Below are positions 1-32,660 of a stretch of 64,000 bases of DNA, piece by piece. The position numbers were made by a program, and so were the translations under genes. The notes beneath the pieces were generated by a model. That model searched no databases. It saw nothing but the letters and a program-made list of their open reading frames with translations, and was not told where the DNA came from. Positions within the stretch are counted from its first letter, which is position 1; every line of letters begins with the position of its first letter. The stretch covers positions 27,359,654-27,423,653 of the forward strand of contig NC_091931.1 of assembly GCF_041260155.1 (NCBI RefSeq). Direction: 5' to 3'. Origin of the DNA: Ptychodera flava (taxonomy: Eukaryota; Hemichordata; Enteropneusta; Ptychoderidae).

Positions 1-2260
1 CATTCAAAGCATTTATTCAAAAACTCCGTTTTTCCCTCTCGCAGGTACATCTCCAGATACTATTCTGGTAATCATGGCAGCCGTCTCTCTATACCTGGGG
101 CAGTAGTGGAATTGTGTTTCTATTTGAATTCGTGTTCAAGGTTAAATGATAAGAAGAATTACCAATACGACGTCTACTTCCAGGAATATTTAACATAGCC
201 AGTTTCCTAGCGTTGTTTTGCCATATTTGTAATTTCTCTCGAAGCTAAAGCAGAAGCAAGGCAAAGCAAAGTAAACCAAAAAGAAAACAAAAATGATGGA
301 CAAAATGCTTTGGGATATACTATCGTGATTTAGTATTGTGACCAGGTGTTATCACTTAAAAAGTATCATATCGACATAGTGATATGCAAGGGGCCGTCGA
401 GTATGAAAGCTGGCGCATTATAAAAACGTAATTCCTTATTTTAGGGGAAGGGTAAGCCTACAATTTATTTTGCGTGCGTAAAATCGCAATAAGGTATCTG
501 CTGTACCAAAAAATAAACTTATCAGACCGTTGAACCATAATAGAAGAGAAACAATGACAATACATCGCGGGACACGTATTGGTGTTCGTATTCGTTTTCG
601 GTTCTAAACGTGCAGACTCAACTACAATGATGATACGGCTCTGACGCAGTACTGTCTCGGCGCCCATCGAGAAAAATGGGACAATAATTATGACAACCTA
701 AAAAACAATAACCAAAAAACAAAACAAAAATAAAACACAATTTGAACTCTGACAGAAGAGTATAGACTACTATGAGCGTTGAAAAAGTGTAAACGTAAAG
801 TTTGTTTATCCACATTTATTTGTATATTTTGCACAACGTATATGTTAAAGAGAGGTTGGTATTTTCCATAGATAATAAAAAAAATAGTTTTCCTGAAACA
901 AATGTCGCATGAAGAAGTTTGGTGTTGAGGGGGAGGTGTCGACATCAAAACTTGGGAATTACGTTTCTATTGAGTCAGTTGTTATTATCGACGACCGCTA
1001 CATGAGCACAAGGTTCATGACGGGAACGTAGGTCACGGAATCTAACACAGTAGACTACACTATGAAAAATGTTGATTGAAGTTCAGCGTGTAGGTGTTTA
1101 CATCGTAACGTTCCATATTTTTAGTTCCCCTATCAAGAAATATTTAGTTAATTTTGATCAGCCCAGTCACTTGTTTTGCTACAATACTTTCTGATACCTT
1201 TATAGCTTGTATCCCCAAATATTGTAAAACTCGGAGTTGTCTTTTCAAATATTGTAAACGCAGACTGTACTTTCATCGTTCATTTGGTATGAATTTTATT
1301 TTTATGGGTATAGGCCTGTAGGTAAATGATCAGCAAGGATATTAAATGTTTATCATCATTATTTTTTCTTGATTGCTGACACGATGCTATTACTCCAAAG
1401 TGACACACTCACTATGTTGAGTGCTGTGTTTCTTCTGCAAACCAGTTTTTCAACCCTTTATCGCCCGGTGTTCGTTTGGTGCACCGCGCTCTGTGTCCTG
1501 TGGAAGGGTTCCCGCCATTGAGGGCGATCAAATCGTCGTCATCATTTTGTGAGACTTAGCTTCAACGTGCAGATATGGAAACAAACGCTGCTCCGTGATC
1601 AACGAAACAACCTCTAGTAAGAGCAGACACAAGCACAGTTTGAAATATTCAATCACTGTTTGCTATATTTTTAACTAATGGACTCGGTCACTTCATATGC
1701 GACTCTCTCTAGGGGGCGCTATTATGACCTTTTGATCAGCAGACCACAATATCACTGTTAACTAAAAGCGCATTCCATGAAAACCCTGTTTGTGCATATT
1801 GTTTGCAGATAACTCTTGTTACGACAGAAAAAGACAGTGAAGTCAGCGATTTTCTTTCAAATAAATTTATCAAAGCTAATAACTAAGTCTAGGGGGAATT
1901 CACTAGAAGTTACAAAACAGTGCGAATATTTAAGTACTTAGCTTAATAGCTAGGACGGTACAAAATCCAAAATAACAGTCTCCAGGGAGTTGACTCCGGA
2001 CAAACCGGACACTGATGAGTGGGAAGTTCATTCTCTGGCAACAGGCTTTTGTAAGTCTGAACCGTGCAGAGCTAAAATTCCAGTGTGAAAGTCTTGAACT
2101 GAACACTGACGTGAAAAAAAATTCTGTACCCGGAGCTCCGTATTTATAGTGAAAAGAAGGCTTAGCTACCTATGGAAACCACCAGAAAATTCTTGAGTTT
2201 CAATTGATATGCTAATTACAGTTTTAAAAATATCTTCACTTGAAGTAAACATTTTTTACA
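1..2260. other. Unannotated AT-rich spacer
   Basis: No gene, structured RNA or clear repeat end is recognised here. The open frames are short, overlap on both strands and show no domain or codon pattern, so I treat the stretch as intergenic or intronic DNA of an unseen neighbour. Confidence 0.5.
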
Positions 2261-2264
2261 AATT

Positions 2265-3423
2265 TTTCCAGTTTTTTTCCAGTTAAAAAAATTGGAAACG
2301 TTTCTGTGACACTATTTGCGTTTTGCAAACACAGGGGATTAATAGTTTGAGTCTGCTTGTATCCACACACACAAAATTAAGTCTCTTGTGCCGTTCACAC
2401 ACAGGCCATTAAAACGCCTCTACAACGGCTCTGGGCCAATACTGGCACAAAAAGTTATGTGTGGACGCCCCGAAGTGCTCCTGAAACGTTTCAAATTTGA
2501 GACGGGTTAGCCGGCTAGACCTGAACCAGTGTAGGGATTAACTCTATCCGCAACTCGCTGTGTGGACGGACTGAGCCACTTCAGAGCTGTCTTAAACTAC
2601 ATCACGCGACAGGTATTTGTAACATGTAACAAACAACAACCAACATTAAATTTCTTTTGTCATGGCTGCCGAACCACAGACAAATATAGAACAGACTAGC
2701 AACGCGGTATGCCTTTTGTTCCATGGTCGTCTCGGAAGACTATGGCCTTTTCATATTAAAATGAGCCTCAAAGGTGTAAAACTTTTTGGAGACTTTGTTT
2801 GTGGTTGATAATTGCATGATATTATGCGAAAACTACGACGAGATGGCATTGTACTGCCAGTCGCGTAGCAACCAGAATTACTTTGTGAGCTCTCAGGGCA
2901 GAAACACTGCTTCACGCCAATCAAAACATAACACGCCAGCAGTTTCATAAACATGTCCTTCCTTGACGAACGTGTAAAAGACGGTGTGACTGACCGTAAA
3001 CCATTGAGTAAAATCTGATAGTATCGATAAAAGACTTTTCAAATTTGGTTCAAACGCGCTCATTATATATTCATAAAAAGGTGAGAGGAATTTTTACAAT
3101 GGTAAAACTCACTTCCCCGACGCTCAAAACTTTCCAGTTTTCGCCAGAACGCCAATTCTGCTCAGCACAACAAGACAACAACTACACGAACTTTGCCGAA
3201 CATACTTTCGCTTAAAAATTAGCAAAAATCCGGAAACTACCATGGGGTGCATGGTCGGCACTCTTCGGAAAAGAGAATCGAGAGCTTCCTGAGGCGAGGC
3301 AAACATGGGTTGCTTACGTAACCGCTTCACACCTTGGACAATGCCCGTTGCTAGTCTGTTCTATATTTGTCTGTGGCCGAACAGAACACTACATTCCGTG
3401 GCAATAATTGGTTTGGCGTTAAG
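2265..3423. repeat. Scrambled inverted-repeat region
   Basis: A stretch at about 2275-2400 (containing CGTTTCTGTGACACTATTTG) recurs in inverted form at about 3712-3815. A second stretch around 2661-2710 (containing CAAATATAGAACAGACTAGC) recurs inverted at about 3340-3400. This is what remains of one or more foldback DNA elements. No transposase motif is visible in the short frames inside. Confidence 0.5.
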
Positions 3424-4112
3424 ATCAGTCTGCTTATCTCAGTCTGAGCGGACGAAAGTATACAGAGAATACTGAAAGGAACATGTAGAGAGAGCGTAGT
3501 TTACAAAAAAAAATACTGAAAGGGCTCCACAAAAGGCCTAAAACAGGATAGCTGATCAGTTCCAGAGCACGATAAAAGCACTGAAACTGAAGTACAAAGT
3601 TGTTGACAGCAACAGGCAGTATGAAAGTACATCAGCACTCATGTTAGCCATTTCGTTACAGTGCTGTATGCTTGGTCATATACACTTTTGAACTCGAGGA
3701 GGACCAAAACAAAGACTTAATTTTGTGTATGTGGACACAAGCGGACTCAAATATTAATCTCCTGTGTTTACAAAACGCAAATAGTGTCACAGAAACGTTT
3801 CCAATTTTTTCTCGTCTGAACGTAGCATTTGTTGGCCTTTAAGTCGGCTTAATGCGCTCCCTCGAATTCAAAAGCGTATATCACCAAGCATACAGCATTG
3901 TAACGAAATGGCTAACATGAGTGCTGACGTACTTTCATACTGCCTTGTGCTGTCAACAACTTTTCAGTCAACAACAGTTTCAGTGCCTTTATCGTGCGCT
4001 GGAACTGATCAGCTATCCTGTTTCAGGCCTTTTGTAGAGCCCTTTCAGTGTTTTCCATTCAGCATTCTCTATATACTTTCGTCCGCTCAGACTGAGATAA
4101 GCAGACTGATTT
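3424..4112. mobile_element. Foldback element with ~265 bp arms
   Basis: The left arm begins GATCAGTCTGCTTATCTCAG and reads inward to about 3695. Its reverse complement occupies about 3850-4112 with only scattered differences. The loop carries the inverted partner of 2275-2400, so two elements are interleaved. It is non-coding and its family is unknown. Confidence 0.6.
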
Positions 4113-4117
4113 CAACG

Positions 4118-4420
4118 TTTTAGTAACCTTTCCTGTCTTTCGCGATGTTGACCAACCCATAAAATCCCTGTAAGTCCACGGATTAGCATAATTAGTTGTG
4201 TTGACTAATTAATTACAAGATGTGTGTATATGAGAGATAAACGTCCTTGTAATGGGGTGTAAAATAAAAAAGATTCAAGAGGCTAGGTTAGGCTACAGGG
4301 TCATTTATTTTATTTACTACGATCAGTCAGAGCCTGAAGAAAAGGAGAGGAACTGATAGAGAAAACTGAGAACAACTCAATAATAAGCCTATTAATAGTG
4401 TCTGGGCCGCCTATGATCAC
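4118..4420 (+). mobile_element. Half copy of the 557-bp hairpin MITE
   Basis: This closely matches the right half of the hairpin element at 56028-56584, including GTCCACGGATTAGC, AATTAGTTGT and the GGCTAGGTTAGG segment. Its left half is missing and the foldback element at 3424-4112 abuts it. It looks like a truncated, older copy. Confidence 0.7.
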
Positions 4421-4544
4421 ACCTGTACGCCTACATTAGTTCAAACTCTGTTAAAGATTGATTTAATTTTTGTCCAGAAATTTGTTTCCTTTATCTTTGC
4501 GATCATGCCTCTCAATAGATTTTTGGCCCGGCTGTATTATGGAA

Positions 4545-5065
4545 ATTTATGAATCCACGGATGTAAAAAACATCTATAATGAATTCAAGTTCCGGAAGTC
4601 CAAATACAGCTTGGGTCGACACAGTGACAGACATTTGGTGTTTGGAGTTCGGTCGCCATATTTTGCTTGCTTTTTAATTTCTGTTAACCGGCGTAATGCA
4701 AATGCTTTATCAATTTTTTCTCCAGGTTAGAGTATTATTCTGATGAATGGCGGGGGTTAGGGGGGGCTTATTCTTCTTTGTCCAAGTCTCCTCAGTTCTC
4801 TCATTTCACCACTAATCATTGTCTTTATTTTGTGGATCCTCAAACCTTAGCCCACACCAACACCTTGGAAGGCATGTGGATGCATGCCAAGCGAACTTGG
4901 GCGGGCTTCACATCTTCAGATTTATTTCCAACTTATCTTTATGAGTTCATGTGGCAGAGGTGTTGCGGCGATAAAGCTAAGGTGTGGATGCCACTTGTTC
5001 AACATATTTCAATTCTTTATCCTTTGAGTTCACAGCCCCCTTCATCGATTCAACACTGCACATAA
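4545..5065 (+). pseudogene. Merlin (IS1016-like) transposase relic
   Basis: This is a fragment of a DDE transposase of the Merlin/IS1595 type. One frame gives NEFKFRKSKYSLGRH followed by LVFGV, matching the family block normally written DESKF-KRKYNRGR-WVFGG. That frame stops at about 4730. A second frame then gives [13 protein letters not shown] and, after about 20 residues, [19 protein letters not shown] and LYEFMWQR. These match the later family blocks SDEW, VNHS-FVDP, AHTNTIE-W and YLDEFMWR. The first catalytic Asp is replaced by Asn and the frame changes at least once, so it is dead. No N-terminal part and no terminal repeats were recognised. The match to the family rests on remembered motifs; a profile search would settle it. 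Confidence 0.75.
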
Positions 5066-5259
5066 CACCATATTGTGCCAAATGTTTTGGGACGATCTAA
5101 AAACTAATGTCACGCCTAAGTTTACTGCTCAGGAGGCCAATGCCGCTGATGTGTGACACTGGGGATGTTCAAACCCTAAAATAATTTATAGCCCCTTTTA
5201 GACCGTAACCTTGACCTCATTTCCATAAGTACACACATCTTAGACGTCATCAGTTTGTG

Positions 5260-5856
5260 GCTATACCGCTTGTAAAATGGTGCCTATTTTTGTATTGGAA
5301 AAAAATATTCATAGTTTCATCATAGACTAATATGTAATATGTATAGTGAACCAACATTTTAGATAAAATTCCAAAATAAATTTCTTGTACAAAAATGCAC
5401 ATTTTACTTTCCTATTCAAGCAAAGTACATTTAAAATACATTATCAAACATATATTATATACAGATGCACATGCTTTGTGGGGGAAAATTATCAATAATT
5501 TGCCTGATAGACTCCATGTATCATGATTTGATATTTTTGATGAAGCACTATGTCAGCCACATCTTGCCTTCTTATAATTGCATAAAATATGGTTCTTGCG
5601 TGGCATATTGCGACTGTCCCTCATAAAACACCACCCCTCCCCTCCGTAAAACTTACATAACAATTGAAACAATTGTTATGTAAATTAGCTGATACTGTTT
5701 TAGTTATTCCCGGGGGAGAATACTGCAGGGGGAGGATCAAGTTTTAGAATGTCGGACAAGGGGGGGGTGACATTTTAGACAGGAGGATAGGGGAGGATCA
5801 CTTTTTACGGTACAGGTATGCGCGGAATCCCCCCTCCGCAATTACTGATGGCTCCC
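5260..5856 (-). mobile_element. Truncated Harbinger-like element, H3 subfamily
   Basis: The right end reads ATGGCTCCC followed by TAA at 5857-5859. In reverse complement it matches the left end of the complete element at 47621-49094, including the subterminal stretch with CCCGGGGGAGAATACTG. One unit of the ~180-bp internal repeat lies at 5290-5480. The other terminus is missing. Confidence 0.65.
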
Positions 5857-6827
5857 TAACTGTGGCAATACTGAACAAAATCAATCGCGTATTTTTTGAC
5901 AAGTTTCTCGCGGATTCAGTCATTGAATAGTCGTCGTTCTCCATCACAGTGTTGTTTCGAGGTTTTGTAATTTTCCATTACGAATTGGGGTGGACCGGCG
6001 GGGGCAATCCAAGGATGTTCTATTAGGTAAAATGTGACCCTTCCTCTATAGCCCCATAAAAATGTGACCCTCCCATCTTTTCCACTTCGTAAAACATGAC
6101 TCTTCCCGTTCCAAATTTGACACGGGTATGACCATACCAGAACTGCTCCCCCCCCCCCCCGACAGACCGGAGAGAAAACGAAGAAGGTTCAAGGTCATGT
6201 AGGACAGCGTGACTGCCATAAAATGAGCTATGGTTCACGAGCACAGTTTTGGATGAAGGGCATGGTGGAGGTAGCACACAAAAGGAGCCTTAACACAGTA
6301 CATAGAGGCCTTTTGTGGGTTCCAACTTCAATGATGAAACAGGGGAAGACATTCAACAAGAATATTTCGAGAAATTTCAACAAAGGAGTTTTCAGTGTTA
6401 TTCAGTGTAAACATAGCATTAAAAAAAATCAGGAATAAAATGAGGGGGTAGTAAAAGCTGTTTGTCAACTGCCCTCCCGCAACGAGTTTAAAAAGTTTCC
6501 CCTCCCACTAAATACTTCCCCTCTCCCCTCCCCACGACCGAAACTCTCCAGTGACCCTCTCCCTACCCATAGAACTCCCGACTCCCCTTTCGCCCCATAA
6601 CAAAAGTTCCCCTGCCCTGTAATCGACACATGATTTTGTCCCTTCCACGTAAGTGTGCAAACTTTTAGGTTCGTAAAGACTTCTTTTTATACCCTACAAT
6701 TCACGTGTAATCTATCAGGGTTTGCCCACTAGATGTCGGAGGGGTTGTTATCGCATGATGGACATATCTTTTTTTCAGAATTCGAGGATCTGAAGAAAGT
6801 GATGAAGACCTTTTACAGTATGTCTGT

Positions 6828-8593
6828 TAAGGGACTGGACACAAATTACAGGGGGGTGGGCCGGTGTTTTTTGGGGGTGGGTCGCCATTTTTCGCGCAAG
6901 CATTTTTGAAGGGTCATAAAATTTTGTGTATGCCTATGGGGGAGGGTCACCTTTTTTATGCATCAAAGCTGAACTTGCATGTGCACGTATTGAAGAATAT
7001 GGAATACTGAAAAAAGAAAAAATACCTCCTGGCACTTTCATTTTCTGCCATTTCCATTTTCGGCGCGCCCTTCGGGCGCAATTTTAAGGGTATAATAAAC
7101 AATGTATTGATGATCCAAGCAGCCACATTGATTTAAGTTGTCATGATTTCTACTTATCCAACTCCTCTATTATCCAACTCCTCTATTGTGCATACTGTCC
7201 CCTATTATGACTCTTTCAATAACAATTTGGGAGATCACTTATTTGATATCATTCTCCATTGGCAATACATTGGGTATAGGTCGGTGTCAAATGTTCATGT
7301 CGCTGTATGTACATTTTTTTATTTTTGAGGACATTGACAGAATACAAACTATTCAGAATAGTTCAAAATGTCATCAATAACAACTGGAAGCTTCAGGTCG
7401 AACAACTTTTGAATAACAATTTAGGATCAGATAACCTATGAGTTATTTGTAGTTTCCTCATAGCCTACAATGTATAGTGAATCAACATTTCGATGAAATT
7501 CCAAAATCAAATTTCTTGCACAACCATGGACTTGAAACCACACTAGTCTAATCATTAACATTAATACTAATAATAAAGTGTACATAAATGCACAGATTTA
7601 CTTAGTTTTGTATTGGAAAAAAAATATTCATAGTTTTGTCATAGACTGCTATGCATAGTGAATCGACATTTCAGTGAAATTCCAAAATCAAATTTCTTGC
7701 ACAACCATGGACTTGAAACCACTCTGGTCTAATCATGAACATTAATACTAATAATTAGGTGTACATAAATGCACAGATTTACTTAGTTTTGTATTGGAAA
7801 AAAATTATTCATAGTTTTGTCATAGACTGCCATGTATAGTGAATCAACATTTCAGTGATATGCCAAAATGAAATTTCTTGCACAACCATGGACTTGAAAC
7901 CACTCTAGTCTAATCATGAACATTTATACCAATAATCGAGTGTACATAAATAGACAGATTTGCCAAGTTTTGTATTTTAAAACAATTATTCTTACTTTTG
8001 TCATAGACTACAATGTATGATGGATGAACTTTTTATGCGAAATTCCAAAAACAAAGTTCTTGTACACAGATGCACGTGTTACCACCCTCTTCTAATCAAG
8101 TACAATTATGTCAATTATTCAGGGTCAATATATGCACAAAAAGTGTATATTGTTAATTGTGAAATAATTTTTTTACAGTTTTGTCATAGACTCCCATGTA
8201 TAGTGAATCAACATTATCGATGAAATCTAAAAATTACATTGTTTGTACACGCATGCACTTTTTACCTGCCACTTCAAGCAAAGTACATTTACATGAATTA
8301 TCACACACATATGATTTGAAATTTTTTGGACAAAGTGTTATATCAGCCACATTTTGCCTTCCTTTTGGGAGGGGGATTTCAAAAGTATAGCAAGTCAGAA
8401 AGGGGGTCTTGAAGACTTTGCGGGTTTGTTGGGGGGTATTGAGTAACAGGGGAGGGTCATTTATTTTCATGCACGGATAAGGGGGAGGGTCACTAATTTT
8501 TGTGCATGAACTTTTGAAGGGTCACTATTTTTGACGCAGCGGTGTTTCGAAAAACACCGGCCCACCCCCCTGTAATTTGTGTCCAGTCCCTAA
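6828..8593. mobile_element. Harbinger-like element H1 with TAA duplication
   Basis: The element occupies 6831-8590 (1760 bp). Its ends are inverted: GGGACTGGACACAAATTACA on the left and the exact complement on the right, and the match runs on through GGGGGGTGGGCCGG. TAA flanks both ends (6828-6830 and 8591-8593). The paralogous position upstream of gene B (37799-37801) has a single TAA in otherwise matching sequence, an unoccupied site. A 3-bp TWA duplication is typical of PIF/Harbinger. The interior holds no long frame but four to five tandem units of about 181 bp, so it is non-autonomous. Confidence 0.9.
7430..8330. repeat. ~181-bp tandem repeat inside H1
   Basis: Successive units restart at about 7605, 7786 and 7967 with GTTTTGTATT, and each contains a TCATAGACT block, a GTATAGTGAATC block and AAATTTCTTG. 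Diverged units lie on either side. Similar units occur at 5290-5480, 31870-32640 and, inverted, at 48070-48570. Confidence 0.8.
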
Positions 8594-8619
8594 CACCACT
8601 CAAGGGTTTTGTGTCGCTA

Positions 8620-9750
8620 CCAGGCTAATTGAGAAAAGGACCGCTCAAGTTTTCTCATGAGAAAATTCGTAATTATGATATCAAAATAATATTACAAAAG
8701 AAGGCGCAAATATGTGTGTCACCCGTACACTACAGCCACATCCAGTTATGTGAAAGCTACAGGGTAACCAGGCGTGCGACTAAAATGCTTTGCTCATAGC
8801 AATTTTTAGGATAGTACGTAGGACAGTACGTATACGACCGACACCCTGCTTGGCCGGGAAGACATTTGATTCCCGCCAAAGTATGCATGTCGTCTCATAC
8901 TGTTGTCGTTGGGTCACAGTGTCGATCGACTTCATCCGATGCAATCGTCCGAATGTGATGTCTCTCCCCCGTTGTCTCGTACCTTGTAAATGGAAACAAT
9001 CATATTGATTTATGAAACTTTTAAATTTTTTTGTCCGGGGAAACAAGTAACATTTTCTTCCCTCTCCATAGGAATATAGAAAAATCTCGGTCTTGAAACC
9101 TTCTGGGGTTGTGTACAATGTGCAATTTTATATTCTCACAAATGAACTGCAGCTCCGACTAGAATAACACTGCATACATACAGTCAATGTTGACTATAAT
9201 TAAATCATTACCCCTTCACTTGGTGGAGAGAGACCAACTGAGCACATAGGGCGTATGTGAATACCTCAAAGTGGTCCCCGACTTCAAAGTGGTCCCCATA
9301 GTTCTAATTGAACTAAATTTTTACGCAGTCCAGGGATTTTTTCATTCATATATTTGCATAAAGTTGTTGAACTTTGTAACATTGCAAATACTAATCTGTT
9401 GTTTTGGTCGTTTTTGATATATGCGCTCACTTTTAATACTTTTTCAAAATTCCGATGCATTTTACCATGCTAAACCAGCCCAAACTGCACGTCAAATTTA
9501 GGGTGGGGACCACTTTGAAGTCAGGGACCACTTTGAGGTCTTCACATGCGTATCTTCATGATTTGTCGGTGAAACAAAACCGTTGTGTTTCGTAAAACGG
9601 AACAAAAAGGACTTGAACTCTTATCAAAATTTACAGCTGTTCGGTTCGGCGCAGGATGCGTTATTTTGGGGGAAATAACGTCCCATTCACAGTTTTTGCA
9701 AATGACGTCGCAAGGATTTTCAGATTGTCTTTACTTCATTAAAAGGGTAT
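8620..9750. promoter_or_regulatory. Upstream block shared by genes A, B and C
   Basis: This block matches 37800-38700 upstream of gene B closely and 49350-49860 upstream of gene C more weakly. The best three-way match is around 8925-8945, with GTCACAGTGTCGATCGAC followed by TCATCYGATG. Open frames across it are interrupted differently in each copy, so it looks non-coding. It lies about 1.1 kb (A), 1.4 kb (B) and 1.55 kb (C) from the start codons. A cis-regulatory role is only an inference from conservation. Confidence 0.4.
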
Positions 9751-9910
9751 TTTTAGAATATTCTAACCATGCTTAACAGTCGTAAACACATTTCCTGGTA
9801 GTGTAAAAGAATATTTTGTTGAAGTGAAAGTTTGACAGGCTGCTCAATAGCGGTGAAATACTTCTATGTGTGCATATACAGAAAGCGCGTATATTACTTT
9901 CAACTGTTAA

Positions 9911-10010
9911 CCTGTGTAGGTGAACAGTTGTTTACGGCAGTATAGAATATATTTGGAACGTTAACGCCCGGCACCTTTTTAAGGCCATTTGGTCGACTTC
10001 TTGGCACAAA
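9911..10010 (+). promoter_or_regulatory. Conserved leader and likely core promoter, gene A
   Basis: GTGAACAGTTGTTTACGGCA, a TATA-like TATAGAATATATTT and GTTAACGCCCGGCACC precede the start codon. The same order is kept at gene B (39462-39552) and in the relic copy (32672-32776). The transcription start cannot be placed without RNA data. Confidence 0.4.
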
Positions 10011-29823
<19,813 letters not shown>

Positions 29824-30440
29824 AACCGGATGACCCAGTAAAAGGATTGTGTGTTATTTATACTGGTATATTTTGTTGCTATTTGCGCACACAGCAGTTA
29901 GTTTACTTACTTGTCATATTTGTGTAAATTTTTCATGATTTATTCTCACGTACGTTTTGACCATTCCACTGTAATTCCGATCAGTCAAAAGAAAAACGAG
30001 ATACCATACACTTTTCTTAAACATTGTGACTATCACAGCCTACAGATCCTTAAGCGGCGAACGATTAATTAATGTGATGTCAAACCTCCGTGATCGACGT
30101 ACACCAACACAACGATCTTTGTTTCAGTTCCTCATGTTTTAAATATACACAGTGTATGTATTCTTTCCTCCCCTCTAACAACATGCATGGCACGACGGAT
30201 GGTAGCTTTGACATTTGATAATATTTTTCTCATTTTTGTTCTACAAAACAAGCACGTCTCTTTTTTCTTTGTCGAGTATGTTCAAGTTGACTTACAAAGT
30301 GTACGGCTTGCCAACATAACGCTCCGAGTACAACATTTGATGTCATTATCAACAAATGAATTCTACTCCGGATTATACATTGTCATTTGACAATAATTAC
30401 ATTGGTGTATCGACAAGTTGACACTGTACATTTCTACATG
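29824..30440 (+). other. 3' flank of gene A
   Basis: Probably contains the 3' untranslated region. No convincing AATAAA close to the stop was seen, and no other gene. Confidence 0.4.
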
Positions 30441-30448
30441 ATTTTAGT

Positions 30449-30760
30449 AGCAGAACTAGAATTGGTTTCAAGTCGGTGAATTTCTATAAAAAATCTTTTG
30501 TAATAGTTTCTCTTCTGTCTTGGACTTTGACAGCCTAGGCCAGATTTCCTTGCGATTAATTGAACGCGTTACCTTTGAGTCTGCGCAGTAGTGATTTAGT
30601 TTCTGCCGGATTCACGGGAGAAACTCCCCTGTACAGCGTTCACCCCACTGATTGCGTTCACCCAACTCACGCGTTTCACATGAAAACAGAACACAAATAA
30701 CCGCGTTCATCCCACTCAAACATTCACAAATCACAGACTTGAACCAAGCCCATAGCAGAA
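30449..30760. mobile_element. MITE, TTGGTTCAAGTC ends
   Basis: Left CTAGAATTGGTTTCAAGTC pairs with right GACTTGAACCAAG. Internal TTACCTTTGAGTCTGCGCAG and GCGTTCACCC units match the copy in the gene B promoter (39171-39421). Confidence 0.6.
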
Positions 30761-31299
30761 CGAGAAACTAATGTGATACACAGTACAAAATATATGGGAA
30801 ATACATCGACATTAAAATGTAAGGCTCTAACGTGACAGACGATCCTTTTCTTGTAGTAGATCACTCGTTAGAACAATGCACACAGGAGTAAATACTTACA
30901 CTGTTCGCAGTTTTATATATAAAGCATCAATACCTGCGAGGAAAAAAACGGAAATGTGTTAAATTAATATTTTATACTTGCTTATATTGCTTAAATTTCA
31001 AACAGAAAATTTCACAACTGCACTCTTTTTGTTTAACTCACATGGAGTGTAGATCAACCCCCTTGTGCTTAAAATCATCCCAGACTTATAAGTTATGGCC
31101 TTTTCTGCTACGAAATACATTATCTCGTGATAATAGTACCATGCCACAAATAACCGACAGGTAAGCTTATAAGGGTGGCCAACGAACCACCCTTTTGGGT
31201 TTTCGGTCAGTTTACACTGTGTATTACGGCCAGAAATATCTTGGCCGCCTACCCAAATGCCATGTCGCACCGAAATTCTGAGTCGTTGCAGGGAAATTG

Positions 31300-32660
31300 C
31301 ATTTTATAGCCCATTATATACATGTGTGTCATGCCGGGGGATCTGAAAAAATTGACATTGCAAAGGGGCGTAGGGGGGGGGGGGGCTTGAAAATTTATTG
31401 AATATCAAATTCCTTATGTAATACATATACCTTCTGGCAGTTTCATTTCCTGCCATTTCCATTTTCGGCGCCCCTTTGGGGCGCAAGTTTTAGGGTATAT
31501 TAAACAATTTATCAATCCAAGAAGCCACCTTGAGTCAAAAGATTTAGGTTGTCATGATTTCTACTTACTTAATCCCTCTGTTGTACAAAACTGGCCTCTA
31601 TAATGTCTAAAAGTTTCAACTTAATCTTTAAATATCAATTTGGTTGATATCTTATTTGACAACATTTTCCCATTGACAATACATGGGGTCCAGGTCAAAC
31701 ATTCATGTATGTACATTTTTATTTGTTGAGGAGTTTGACTGAATACAAAGTATTTAGAATAGTGCATACATACTATTTAGAATGGTGCACAGTGTCTCCA
31801 ATAACAGCTAGAAGTTTCAGGTCAAACAACCTTTGAATAACAATTTGGGAGCAGATAACCTATGTGTTATTCGTAGTTTCCTCAGTCATAGCTCACAATG
31901 TATAGTGAATCAACATTTTCAGTAAAATTCCAAAATCAATTTTTTTGCACATACAAGGACTTGTAACCGCACTAGTCTGATCAAGTATAGTCACATCAAT
32001 AATCAAGCATACATAAACATACAGATTTACCGAGTTTTTTATTGTAAAAAAATATTCATAGTTTCCTCATAGAATCCAATGTATAATGGATCAACATTTT
32101 CGGCGAAATTCCAAAATCAAATTTCTTGTACACATATGCACATGTAACCACCCTCTACCAAGTACAATTATGTCAATTATTCAAAGTCAATATATGCGCA
32201 ACTTTTAAATTGGGAAAAATTATTCACAGTTTTGTCATAGACTCCCATGTTGGTCTATAGTGGATCAACATTTTCGGTGAAATTCTAAAATCAAATTTCT
32301 TGAACACACACGTACTAGTGTAAACACCCCATGCTAATCAATTACATTTATGTCAGTTATCAAACGTCTATAGATGAATAGATATTGTTACTTTATTTTG
32401 GAAAATACGCGTTCATAGTTTTCTTGTTGTAGTTTTTTGAATATATAATTAGATGTATTCTGCTTTGAGTTCTTGCACGAGACTGTGAGCATACGCAGTA
32501 CAGTTCAATAAAACAGTGACTCCAGGGAGCGTTCTGTTTACCAGAGTATCGTGTCTATCTCGTAGTTCTTGGATGAACCGATCCTTAGTAATATATCCCA
32601 ATGTATTTCACTTGTAAACTACATTATTGATGAAATCAAATTTCTTGTACACACATGCAC
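31300..32660. mobile_element. Incomplete Harbinger-like element with ~180-bp units
   Basis: Starts with a G-rich stretch and a segment like 7050-7120 (TTTTCGGCGCCCCTTTGGGG). Several tandem units with GTATAGTGAATCAAC and AAATTTCTTG follow. No terminus is intact, and the right side ends at the relic leader of the Reeler gene. Confidence 0.6.
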
